Origin: a bacterium
GTDB lineage: Bacteria; Electryoneota; RPQS01
NCBI GenBank assembly: GCA_028711875.1
Contig: JAQTRJ010000119.1
Location: 1-6,672 of the forward strand
Length of the DNA: 6,672 nt
Direction of reading: 5' to 3'
The position numbers were made by a program, and so were the translations under genes. Below are positions 1 to 6,560 of the stretch, piece by piece. A model generated the notes under the pieces. That model searched no databases, was not told where the DNA came from, and was given only the letters and a program-made list of their open reading frames with translations. Position 1 is the first letter of the stretch. The number at the start of each line of letters is the position of its first letter.

Positions 1-69
1 ATGCTGGTCGTTCATCTCAATTGGCGCTGGATCAAGCGGCTCACGGACGAAGCGGTCTCGAAGACATAA
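1..69 (+). CDS. C-terminal end of an unidentified gene (partial)
   Basis: Frame 1 is open from the first base and ends at TAA 67-69, giving 22 residues that finish WRWIKRLTDEAVSKT. The window happens to begin with ATG, so this could be a very short ORF, but it is more likely the tail of a longer gene starting outside the window. The tail is basic and amphipathic with no recognisable motif, and I cannot name a family. It lies 76 bases upstream of the barrel-protein gene on the same strand, with a palindrome between them. Confidence 0.4.
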   Translation: MLVVHLNWRWIKRLTDEAVSKT

Positions 70-75
70 GTGTAG

Positions 76-95
76 GGGCGCAAGGCGTTGCGCCC
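76..95. repeat. Intergenic palindrome, 8-bp perfect stem
   Basis: GGGCGCAA (76-83) and TTGCGCCC (88-95) form a perfect 8-bp stem around a GGCG loop, just after the stop of the upstream partial gene. No T-run follows, so it is not a typical intrinsic terminator. The right arm and flank (83-99) match 5502-5518 at 16 of 17 positions, which suggests a dispersed intergenic repeat of the REP type rather than a one-off hairpin. It could also stabilise mRNA ends. A TATAAG at 99-104 resembles a -10 box, but the matching -35 position falls inside the hairpin and is not convincing. Confidence 0.5.
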
Positions 96-145
96 ACCTA
101 TAAGACAACAACGAAACAAGACAACCTTTCGATAGGACACGTTTC

Positions 146-1408
146 ATGCGAACTTTCATCGCAACAATTCTGATCTGCGCCGCAAGCGCGCTGGCGCTGG
201 CGCAGTCATCCGGCACGCTCGGCGAGCGGCCCGGCGCGTTTTCCGCGCGCAGTTTAGGTCTCGGCCACGCATTTCTCACCGATCAAACCGGCCCGGCCGC
301 GTTGCTCGGCAATCCGGCCACAATGGCCGCGCAAACCGAGCGCTGGACGGTGGATCTTTCCGGCGATATTTCCCGTGTCAAAGAGACGCGGAAGTATCCC
401 GTCTACGACTCGTTCGACGGCGTGCTCATCTACAACAACTACGCCGTCAACGATCATCTCTACTCCAAGCTCGACGGCGGCGTATGCTACCGGGTGCCGA
501 CGACGGCTGTGCAATCGCTGGTGCTGTCGGCGGCCAGCTACTCGACCTACCGCTTCGATTACCGCTATCACGAGGAAGTGCGTGATCGCTATTCTTCGGG
601 CGGCATTCAGGACCGGCGACTGGGCGATAACCGGATTGACGTGGACGGCGATCTGCGCTCGATCTCGCTCGGCGCGGCGACGCGGACGCACGGCCCGCTG
701 GCCGTCGGTTTCAGCGTGAACGTGCTGACCGGATCGTGGGACTACACGCGCGGCGTCTATTACGCGAACGAAGACTCCACCAACCACGTGGACAACATCG
801 CGTACGAACCGGACGGCACGCTGGCCGAGCTCACACTCGGCGCGACCTGGGAACTGAATCCGCGTGTTACGTTCGGCGCGCGCGCGCTGATGCCGGCGGG
901 CGATTTTAAATTCAAGCAGGACGTGCAGCGGGATGACTATATCGAGCACGTGGAATCGGGCGTGGTCGCGTCCGGCAGCGTCACCACGACCTACCCCAAC
1001 CATTATGGAGCGGGCGTGTGGTATCGTCCGCAGAGCGAATTCCGGCCGATCCTGATGCTGGAAGGCGAGCTTCACACCTACGCGGACGTCAGCGACGCTT
1101 ACGACAATACCTTTGAGATTCGCGCCGGAGCCGAACAGGAAGTGGTGGCGGGAACGCCCGTGCGATTGGGCTTCGTCTACGCCGACGCGCCGGACGACGA
1201 GAACCGCGCCACGACGTTGTTCACGGCGGGGATTGGTTTCCGTCTGCAGAAGCTTGCGGGCGATTTCGCGATGGAAGTGGGTAAGATCAACACGACCTCT
1301 CCCGATCTATTCCCGCAGAGTCTCTACGGAGCGGCCGACCGCACCGACAACGACAAGGTGGAAACCGCGCTGTTCCGCGGCATGATGACGCTACGCTACG
1401 CGCTGTAG
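146..1408 (+). CDS. Outer-membrane beta-barrel-like protein (PorV/FadL-type N-terminus)
   Basis: This is a 420-residue exported protein, probably an outer-membrane beta-barrel. Residues 1-19 form a signal peptide with a likely ALA|Q cleavage site. Residues 31-61 (ARSLGLGHAF, then ALLGNPATMAA) resemble the N-terminal signature of PorV/PorQ and OMPP1/FadL-like barrels of FCB bacteria, usually of the form RxLGMGxAF...NPAgLA. The rest alternates short aromatic-rich strands with polar, Asp/Arg-rich loops, and the chain ends in a beta-strand-like MMTLRYAL. The start is supported by a weak AGGA at 134-137, eight bases before ATG 146. The nucleotidase gene follows after 20 bases, so the two are probably co-transcribed. 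The cargo is unknown: the T9SS substrate downstream makes a PorV-like role conceivable, but similarity is limited to the N-terminus and I do not assign PorV. A structural barrel or small-molecule transporter is equally possible. Confidence 0.65.
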   Translation: MRTFIATILICAASALALAQSSGTLGERPGAFSARSLGLGHAFLTDQTGPAALLGNPATMAAQTERWTVDLSGDISRVKETRKYPVYDSFDGVLIYNNYAVNDHLYSKLDGGVCYRVPTTAVQSLVLSAASYSTYRFDYRYHEEVRDRYSSGGIQDRRLGDNRIDVDGDLRSISLGAATRTHGPLAVGFSVNVLTGSWDYTRGVYYANEDSTNHVDNIAYEPDGTLAELTLGATWELNPRVTFGARALMPAGDFKFKQDVQRDDYIEHVESGVVASGSVTTTYPNHYGAGVWYRPQSEFRPILMLEGELHTYADVSDAYDNTFEIRAGAEQEVVAGTPVRLGFVYADAPDDENRATTLFTAGIGFRLQKLAGDFAMEVGKINTTSPDLFPQSLYGAADRTDNDKVETALFRGMMTLRYAL

Positions 1409-1428
1409 GAAAGGACGAAGGCGGACGA

Positions 1429-3048
1429 ATGAAGAAGACCATTTTCCTGCTGATCCTGAGTTTGTTCATAGCAGTCGGCGCAAGCGCCGCCGACACGTGG
1501 TCGCTGATCGTCGTCTATTCCAACGACGTGCACGGCGGCGTGGATTCCTCGAAGGCGGTGTTCATGAATCCCGAAATGCCGCCCGATCTCGGCGGCGGCG
1601 CTTCGGCGGCGGTCATGATTCGTCAGATGCGCGACTACGCCAAGCGCACCGGCAAGGGATTTTTGCTGCTCGACACGGGCGATATTTTTCAGGGCACGCT
1701 GGTCGGCACGAACACGCGCGGTGAAGCGGTGATGCGCTTCATGAACGAGGTCGGCTATGACGCGTGGGTGATCGGCAATCACGAGTTTGATCTCGGCCGC
1801 GACGCCTGCGAAGCGCTGATGAAGCAAGCCGATTTTCCGACGCTTTCGGCCAATATCTACGACTCCACCGCCGCCGGAATCGAGCACTTCGCTCAGCCCT
1901 ATCTGCTGAAGGATTATGGCGCGCTGAAAATCGGCGTGGTCGGCATCACCACCTCGGGCACGACGCGCGCCGCGTTTGAAGAGAACGTGCGCCAGCTCTA
2001 TTTCGCGCCCGAAACGACCACGCTGGCCGCCTATCGCGACACGGTGCGCGCGCTCGGCGCGGACGTGGTCATCGCCGCCTGTCATCTCGGACTGCCCTAC
2101 GACCGCTGGGAAGCGTGGGACGATCTGGAAAAGCGCGAGCAGGAAGGCTGGACATCCGATTACGCGCGCAACGCGTTTGAACTCGCGCGCCGCGTGAACG
2201 GAATTGACGTTCTGTTCGCGGGCGATATTCACGTCGGCTATCAGGAACCGTGGGTGGACCCGGTCACGCACACGCCGTGTTTTCAGGGCTACGGCCGCGG
2301 CACGAATCTGCTCGCCGTGGAATTCGAGTTCGATCTGGCGACGAAAAAACTGATCGGCTGGAAGCCGTTTGCCGATGACGGAACGCTGATCACGCTGTTC
2401 ACCGAGCGCTTTCCTCGCGACCGCGACGCCGCCGAGACCATAGACACGGTCGTCGAGCGCGTGGAGCAGGGCTTCGCCGCGAAAATCGGCGAAGCGACCG
2501 CGCCGATCCTGCGCAGCGGCGAAGGCGAAACTCCGCTCGGCAATCTCGTCACCGACGCTATGCGCTGGAAACTGAGCGGCGATCTGGCCATGACCAACAA
2601 GGGCGGCATTCGCACCGATTTGCCGGCCGGAGTCCTCACGGCGCGCGACGTGTTCAATGTGCTGCCCTTCGACAACACGCTGGGCGCGGTGAGCGTGAGC
2701 GGCGCGTTCTTCAAGGATCTGCTCGAAGAGAAAGTGGCCTATGGCGGCAGCGGATTGGACGTGAGCGGAGCCGTCGTGCTGGTGGATCGCTCGAAGCCGC
2801 TCGGCGAACGGATCGTGAAACTCGAGATCAGCGGCAAGCCCTACGATCCCGAAGCGACCTATCGGCTCGTGACCACCGATTACCTGCTCGAAGGCAATTC
2901 GGGAATGGAGAAACTGGCGGCGCTGCGCAGCGAAGCGGCGGTGGAATCGGGCACGTACATGCGCGACGCTGTGATCGAGTACATCCAGTCCCATTCACCC
3001 ATTGAGCCTAAGCTTGACGGACGGTGGGTGGTGCAGGGCCAGCCATAG
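1429..3048 (+). CDS. Periplasmic 5'-nucleotidase / 2',3'-cyclic phosphodiesterase family metallophosphoesterase
   Basis: This 539-residue secreted hydrolase of the UshA/CpdB/YhcR type probably releases phosphate from nucleotides in the periplasm. Residues 1-20 are a signal peptide (cleavage near ASA|AD) with no lipobox cysteine. The calcineurin-like metallophosphoesterase domain shows its metal and catalytic motifs in order: SNDVHG (Asp33, His35), DTGD (Asp85), GNHEFD (Asn117, His118, Asp121), the ACHLG histidine (His219), then GDIH (Asp266, His268). The last is normally GHxH, or GHSQ in UshA, so the first histidine is replaced by aspartate. The 5'-nucleotidase C-terminal substrate-binding domain follows from about 345: GETPLGNLVTDAMRW (366-380), NKGGIR (390-395), FNVLPFDN (409-416) and a Ser-Gly-rich region near 438-448. 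Length fits the family. GAAGG at 1417-1421 lies seven bases before the ATG. The gene is sandwiched between the barrel and methyltransferase genes. The exact substrate (5'-nucleotide, cyclic nucleotide, UDP-sugar) cannot be read from sequence. Confidence 0.92.
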   Translation: MKKTIFLLILSLFIAVGASAADTWSLIVVYSNDVHGGVDSSKAVFMNPEMPPDLGGGASAAVMIRQMRDYAKRTGKGFLLLDTGDIFQGTLVGTNTRGEAVMRFMNEVGYDAWVIGNHEFDLGRDACEALMKQADFPTLSANIYDSTAAGIEHFAQPYLLKDYGALKIGVVGITTSGTTRAAFEENVRQLYFAPETTTLAAYRDTVRALGADVVIAACHLGLPYDRWEAWDDLEKREQEGWTSDYARNAFELARRVNGIDVLFAGDIHVGYQEPWVDPVTHTPCFQGYGRGTNLLAVEFEFDLATKKLIGWKPFADDGTLITLFTERFPRDRDAAETIDTVVERVEQGFAAKIGEATAPILRSGEGETPLGNLVTDAMRWKLSGDLAMTNKGGIRTDLPAGVLTARDVFNVLPFDNTLGAVSVSGAFFKDLLEEKVAYGGSGLDVSGAVVLVDRSKPLGERIVKLEISGKPYDPEATYRLVTTDYLLEGNSGMEKLAALRSEAAVESGTYMRDAVIEYIQSHSPIEPKLDGRWVVQGQP

Positions 3049-3054
3049 CCCCAG

Positions 3055-3858
3055 ATGAGCGAACGCGACTGGGACGCTCTGTGGGATGACGAACAGATCG
3101 CCGGGCTGCGTCAGGGGATCGAGACGGCGCTCGTCAAGATTCGGCTGCGCCATGATCTGCTGCGCTGGTGGCCGGTTCGGGGATGGGTGGAGAGCGCAGC
3201 GAAAAAAACCGCCGCGCGACTGACGCCCAAAATGATGAGCGAGTTCGGCGTGCGGGCGCTGACGCGAACCGATATCATCCATTACGTGGCGGAAACAATC
3301 GGCGCGCAGAGCTATCTCGAGATCGGCGTCAGCGATCCAAGCGACAATTTCGACCGCGTACAGATCGCGCATAAAGACGGCGTGGATCCGGCCGGCCGCT
3401 GCAACTTTCCGGTTCCGTCCGACGAATTTTTTGCGCACAACGCTCGCGTCTACGATCTGATCTTCATTGACGGCCTGCATCTGGCCGAGCAGGTGCTGCG
3501 CGATGTCGAGAACTCGCTGCGATATCTTTCTCCGCGGGGCGTCATCCTGCTCCACGACTGCAATCCGGTCGAGGAAGCGCAGCAGATCGAGACGTACGAC
3601 GGAAAGTCGCTGTGGTGCGGGACGGTGTGGACGGCGATCTCTGTGCTGCGGATGACGCGCGCGGAGTTGTGGATGGGCACCGTCAACGCGGATCACGGCG
3701 TGGGCGTTATCACGCGCGGCGAACAAACGCTGTTTCCGCGGAGTGACAGACAGGAATTGAATTACGCGTTTCTCGACCGGCATCGCCGCGAATTGCTCCA
3801 TCTGCTTTCGTGGCGGGAATTCCGCTCCAAATTCACTGCGCATATATCAAGTGACTGA
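3055..3858 (+). CDS. Class I SAM-dependent methyltransferase-like protein (Methyltransf_24 type)
   Basis: This is a 267-residue protein with no signal peptide, so cytoplasmic. The Rossmann core spans roughly residues 75-220: YLEIGV (87-92) is motif I, GVDPAG (109-114) ends strand 2 with the acidic residue expected to hold the SAM ribose, DLIFIDGLH (134-142) is strand 4, and GVILLHDCNP (162-171) is strand 5. This Asp-Gly-x-His plus His-Asp pattern is typical of Methyltransf_24-like enzymes linked to glycan or small-molecule modification. Motif I lacks the usual downstream glycines: EIGV is followed by SDPSDNF. The N-terminal 70 residues are helical and basic. The ATG is six bases after the nucleotidase stop with no clear Shine-Dalgarno site, suggesting translational coupling. 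The stop overlaps a possible but unlikely GTG start of the next gene. The substrate is unknown. Confidence 0.75.
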   Translation: MSERDWDALWDDEQIAGLRQGIETALVKIRLRHDLLRWWPVRGWVESAAKKTAARLTPKMMSEFGVRALTRTDIIHYVAETIGAQSYLEIGVSDPSDNFDRVQIAHKDGVDPAGRCNFPVPSDEFFAHNARVYDLIFIDGLHLAEQVLRDVENSLRYLSPRGVILLHDCNPVEEAQQIETYDGKSLWCGTVWTAISVLRMTRAELWMGTVNADHGVGVITRGEQTLFPRSDRQELNYAFLDRHRRELLHLLSWREFRSKFTAHISSD

Positions 3859-3886
3859 CGAAGCTGCAACAACACACAATAAACGT

Positions 3887-3895
3887 AAAGGAGGG
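3887..3895 (+). promoter_or_regulatory. Strong ribosome binding site that fixes the start of the T9SS cargo gene
   Basis: AAAGGAGGG lies six bases before ATG 3902. It is the best Shine-Dalgarno match seen among the gene starts in the window and selects ATG 3902 over the in-frame GTG at 3851, which would overlap the methyltransferase stop and put 17 polar residues before the signal peptide. A weak promoter-like pair (TTCCGC 3820-3825, 17-base spacer, TATATC 3843-3848) lies upstream inside the methyltransferase gene, but it is too poor to annotate separately. Confidence 0.85.
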
Positions 3896-3901
3896 CGAGC
3901 C

Positions 3902-5434
3902 ATGTCTCGCAAGTGGCTAACTGGGTTGGTGTTCGCACTGAGTGTCGTTCTGGCGGCCGGAGCGTCGGCGCAAGTCGTCATCAACGAGCTTTTGTATGAC
4001 ACGATCGGCGACGATGATCCCAATCTGCTCTATGTCGAGCTCTGGGGTCCTGCGGGAACGGATCTCACAGGCTGGAGTCTGATCGGCATCAACGGCAACG
4101 GCGGCACGGTCTATCGCACCGTCACCCTGAGCGGCTCGATTCCGCAAGACGGCTATTACGTGGTCGGCAATACGGCGTCGGTGCCGAACGTGGATTATGT
4201 CTGCGGCGGCGCGATGGGCGCCGGGATTGATTGGCAGAACGCCGGGTCGTCGTCCGGCGAAGACTGCGACGGGGTTGACCTGATGAGCGGCGCGACGCTG
4301 GTGGATCACCTCTGCTACGGCACGTGCGGCTCTGGTCACGTGAGCACAGGCGAGGGCGGTGAAAACGCGCCCGATCCGTATCCAACCGGCGGCATAAACT
4401 ACGCGCTCGCCCGGATCCCCGATCATCAGGACACCGGCAACAACGGAACCGACTGGTCTTCGACGGATCAGCAGACGCCGGGCGCGCCCAACAGCGGCGA
4501 ACCGTGCGATCCGCAGTACGTGACGCTGCTCGATATCCGTGAAAACGACGGCAACGGCGTATCCGTCTTGAACGGAACGTTCGTGGTCGTGCGCGGCGTC
4601 GTCAACGTGAACAACTACACGCTGGACAGCCTCACCGAGAGCAGCTTCTACATTCAGGATGACGACGCGGGCTGCAACGTCTTCCGCGGCACGGTTCCCG
4701 CCGGAATCACCGAGAAAGACTGCGTGGAAGTGTCCGGGTGGGTTTCGCAGTACAACGGCTTGACCGAACTGGTGTCGTCGGGCAGCGGCAACTGTGTCTT
4801 CTCGGTGGACGTGGTGGCCGCGGTGGATACAGTCATGCCGACGCTCATCAACGGCGCGACCTTCTTCGAACAATTTGAAGGCATGCTCGTGCGCATGAAC
4901 AACGTCAGCATCATTGACGGCACATGGCCGGGCCAAGGTCAGTGGGCGAACCTGACGATCACTGACGGCAACGGCACGATCACGCTGCGGATTGACGAAG
5001 ATACCAACGTGGACGGCTCGCCCGCGCCCCCCGCCACCTTCGACGTGATGGGAATTATCACTCAGTTCGACAACAGCTCGCCTTATACCACGGGCTATCA
5101 GATCACTCCGCGCTATGCGACGGACGTTATCCGCGGCACCGCCGCCGAAGACCCGGCCGGCGCGCCCGTAGCGGGCGAGTTCCGGCTCGTGGACGTCTAT
5201 CCCAATCCGTTCAACAGCACGGCGCGGATCCGTTTCGAAGTCGGCTCGGCGCGCGAGCTGACGGTGACAATCTCCGACGTGCTCGGCCGCGAACTGCTGC
5301 GCGAAAACCTGACCGGTCTGACGCCCGGCGCGCACGATTTCTCGTGGACGCCGAATGCGGCCACCGGCGTGTATCTGCTGCGGATGAGCGGCGGCGGCAC
5401 CGTCCAGACCGCCAAGCTGCTCTATCTCCGATAA
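3902..5434 (+). CDS. T9SS-secreted surface protein: lamin-tail domain, OB-fold-like region, C-terminal sorting domain
   Basis: This 510-residue protein is probably exported across both membranes and held at the cell surface or released. Residues 1-23 are a signal peptide (ASA|Q). Residues 24-200 form a lamin-tail domain: VVINELLYD opens it, followed by LLYVELWGP and DLTGWSLIG, the usual strand pattern. Residues 206-410 look like one or two OB-fold-like units related to those in ExeM/YhcR-type secreted nucleases: FVVVRGVVN, SSFYIQDDD, EQFEGMLVRMNNVSI, then ITQFDNSSPYTTGYQITPR. After a linker (411-425) comes a type A T9SS sorting domain (426-510) with VYPNPFN (432-438), VLGRE (460-464) and GVYLLRM (489-495). 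No nuclease or phosphatase catalytic motif is visible. Eight cysteines (101, 122, 138, 142, 202, 258, 274, 298) all lie in the lamin-tail/OB part. A terminator follows at once. Binding to nucleic acid or polysaccharide is inference. Confidence 0.88.
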   Translation: MSRKWLTGLVFALSVVLAAGASAQVVINELLYDTIGDDDPNLLYVELWGPAGTDLTGWSLIGINGNGGTVYRTVTLSGSIPQDGYYVVGNTASVPNVDYVCGGAMGAGIDWQNAGSSSGEDCDGVDLMSGATLVDHLCYGTCGSGHVSTGEGGENAPDPYPTGGINYALARIPDHQDTGNNGTDWSSTDQQTPGAPNSGEPCDPQYVTLLDIRENDGNGVSVLNGTFVVVRGVVNVNNYTLDSLTESSFYIQDDDAGCNVFRGTVPAGITEKDCVEVSGWVSQYNGLTELVSSGSGNCVFSVDVVAAVDTVMPTLINGATFFEQFEGMLVRMNNVSIIDGTWPGQGQWANLTITDGNGTITLRIDEDTNVDGSPAPPATFDVMGIITQFDNSSPYTTGYQITPRYATDVIRGTAAEDPAGAPVAGEFRLVDVYPNPFNSTARIRFEVGSARELTVTISDVLGRELLRENLTGLTPGAHDFSWTPNAATGVYLLRMSGGGTVQTAKLLYLR

Positions 5435-5458
5435 CGAACCGAACGATTCGGACAAAGC

Positions 5459-5488
5459 AAGGGCGATCCCAGTTGGGATCGCCCTTTT
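5459..5488 (+). terminator. Intrinsic terminator of the T9SS cargo gene
   Basis: GGGCGATCCC (5461-5470) and GGGATCGCCC (5475-5484) form a perfect 10-bp stem with an AGTT loop, followed by TTTT. The preceding AA extends the stem by two A-T pairs. It begins 25 bases after the cargo gene's stop. Read on the opposite strand the stem is followed by TTGCTTTG, a broken T-tract, so it may also partly stop transcription coming from the convergent signal peptidase gene. Confidence 0.92.
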
Positions 5489-5491
5489 CGA

Positions 5492-5515
5492 TGCGCGCGG
5501 GAGGCGTTGCGCGCA
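5492..5515. repeat. Second, degenerate copy of the intergenic palindrome
   Basis: TGCGCGC (5492-5498) pairs with GCGCGCA (5509-5515) across a 10-base loop. The stretch 5502-5518 (AGGCGTTGCGCGCACCT) matches 83-99 (AGGCGTTGCGCCCACCT) at 16 of 17 positions, while the left arms have diverged. The copy lies between the cargo terminator and the end of the convergent signal peptidase gene. The remainder, 5516-5594, contains only a weak inverted repeat (CCTCCG 5563-5568, CGGAGG 5584-5589, no T-run) and no gene I can support. Confidence 0.45.
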
Positions 5516-5594
5516 CCTCGGACGTTGCCGATATCCGCCTTGATATGTTCTCTTATTGAACTCCTCCGCACCAGAGCAGGTTCCGGAGGCGAGG

Positions 5595-6263
5595 CTATTG
5601 CAGCTCCGTGAAAAAACGCTCGAATCGCGGCCGGAAATAACGATCACGGTCAAGGGAAATCGCGACGGCGGTAGCCTCGCCGATCAGAAGGTCGCGCGAA
5701 ACGAATCCGAAATAGCGCGAATCCGCGCTGTTGTCGCGGTTATCCCCCATCATAAAATAGTGACCTTCGGGAACTTGAACCGGACCGAAATTTTTTCGCG
5801 AGGGAATGCCCGACATGAATTGCACGGTGTGTTCGCGCGGCAACGATTCGGTCCAGCGCGCCGTGCCGTGCGCCGACGAAATCGGGGCATACGATACGAT
5901 TTCTCCGTTGATCGTCAGCCGGTTGTTGCGCAGCGTCATGACGTCGCCCGGCAGACCGACCACCCGTTTGACCAATCGAATGCCGTCCTCCGGCGAACGA
6001 AAGACCACGATGTCGCCGCGCGCAGGCGAACTCCACTCCGCGATGTGCCGCAGCATAAACGGAATTTTCAGATCGTAGGCCAATTTGTTGACGAAAATGC
6101 GATCGCCTTCGACGATGGTGGGATTCATCGAACCGGTGGGAACGTCCATCCAATCCGCGATCGAAGAACGAAGCGGCAGAACAATGGCGAGCGCGATCAG
6201 AAGCGGCTTCACCCATTCCCGCCACAGCCACCGTGCACTTTTTTCCATCCATTTGCCCGGCAT
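5595..6263 (-). CDS. lepB: Signal peptidase I
   Basis: This 222-residue inner-membrane serine protease removes Sec/Tat signal peptides on the outer face of the membrane. From the chosen start, residues 18-38 form one transmembrane segment (WVKPLLIALAIVLPLRSSIA). Box B follows with the catalytic serine in VPTGSMNPTI (Ser45). The general-base lysine is Lys99 in LVKRVVGLPGD. Box E is MGDNRDNSADSR (172-183). All S26 catalytic elements are intact and the length fits a short one-membrane-segment enzyme. I chose ATG 6263 because GGAG lies five bases upstream. ATG 6248 (MEKSARW) is a reasonable alternative, while GTG 6359 would add 32 residues with no conserved look. It converges on the T9SS cargo gene. 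The upstream terminator implies its own promoter. It may process the signal peptides of neighbouring products, as it would for all exported proteins. Confidence 0.95.
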   Translation of the reverse strand: MPGKWMEKSARWLWREWVKPLLIALAIVLPLRSSIADWMDVPTGSMNPTIVEGDRIFVNKLAYDLKIPFMLRHIAEWSSPARGDIVVFRSPEDGIRLVKRVVGLPGDVMTLRNNRLTINGEIVSYAPISSAHGTARWTESLPREHTVQFMSGIPSRKNFGPVQVPEGHYFMMGDNRDNSADSRYFGFVSRDLLIGEATAVAISLDRDRYFRPRFERFFTELQ

Positions 6264-6500
6264 AGGGACTCCGAATAGGGTCACGATATACCCTTGAGAC
6301 AAGCGAAAGCCCCGAAAGGTTCCAGCCATTTGCGCGGTCGGATCGCGTGGCGGCAACACGATTCGGGAAGTCCGCTCCGATAGATAAAAATCGTGCGCCC
6401 GCTGATTTTCGTTCGTGCCTCGGCGAGCGCATTCTTCCTCCGGTTCGGAATGCTTTCCTGAAACAACGGCCGACTCCCGCTGCGGAGCCGGTTGTTGCGT
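6264..6500 (-). other. Upstream region of signal peptidase I, no supported gene
   Basis: This stretch separates the signal peptidase start from the terminator of the TPR-like gene and should hold the lepB promoter. I find no convincing -35/-10 pair; the best is TTGTCT with a 17-base spacer to CCTATT, which would place the transcript start almost at the ATG. Two other items stand out: an imperfect palindrome at 6462-6496 and a Shine-Dalgarno-like GGAGGAA next to ATG 6432 in a frame different from lepB. The lepB frame itself stays open through the whole region, but the translation shows no conserved character. Confidence 0.4.
6462..6496. repeat. Imperfect palindrome beside the terminator
   Basis: AACAA (6462-6466) pairs with TTGTT (6492-6496), and CCGACTCC (6470-6477) pairs with GGAGCCGG (6484-6491) around a six-base loop. 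There is a three-base bulge and one mismatch on the + strand, which becomes a G-U pair on the - strand transcript. No T-run follows, so it is not a second intrinsic terminator. It could be an operator or a structured leader for lepB, or another repeat remnant. Confidence 0.4.
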
Positions 6501-6538
6501 AAAAAAAGGCCGCCCTTCGAATCCGGGCGGCCTTTTTT
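6501..6538 (-). terminator. Intrinsic terminator of the TPR-like gene, symmetric
   Basis: A7, then GGCCGCCC (6508-6515), a nine-base loop, GGGCGGCC (6525-6532) and T6. The perfect 8-bp stem is extended by A-T pairs, so the structure works in both directions. It lies 22 bases past the stop of the - strand gene that enters from the right edge, and would isolate that gene from lepB on the same strand. Confidence 0.92.
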
Positions 6539-6560
6539 CCGAACCGTACGCCCCCGACGT

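Noticed and set aside
1396..2994. 532-codon open frame on the - strand opposite the 5'-nucleotidase
   Set aside because: The + strand frame carries all motifs of a known family over the same stretch. The antisense product is His/Arg/Ala-rich without motifs, as expected from GC-rich codon bias.
3851..3901. GTG 3851 as start of the T9SS cargo gene
   Set aside because: It would put 17 polar residues ahead of a normal signal peptide, overlap the methyltransferase stop and ignore the strong ribosome binding site before ATG 3902.
5563..5589. CCTCCG/CGGAGG inverted repeat as a lepB terminator
   Set aside because: The stem is only six pairs with a 15-base loop and no T-run on the - strand.
3917..5653. 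578-codon open frame on the - strand opposite the T9SS cargo gene
   Set aside because: The + strand product has a signal peptide, lamin-tail, OB-like and sorting domains and a perfect ribosome binding site. The antisense product is Arg/Val/Ala/His-rich with no recognisable domain and would run through the terminator.
5556..6278. 240-codon open frame on the + strand opposite lepB
   Set aside because: It is antisense to an intact signal peptidase I with all catalytic boxes; its own translation has shadow-like composition.
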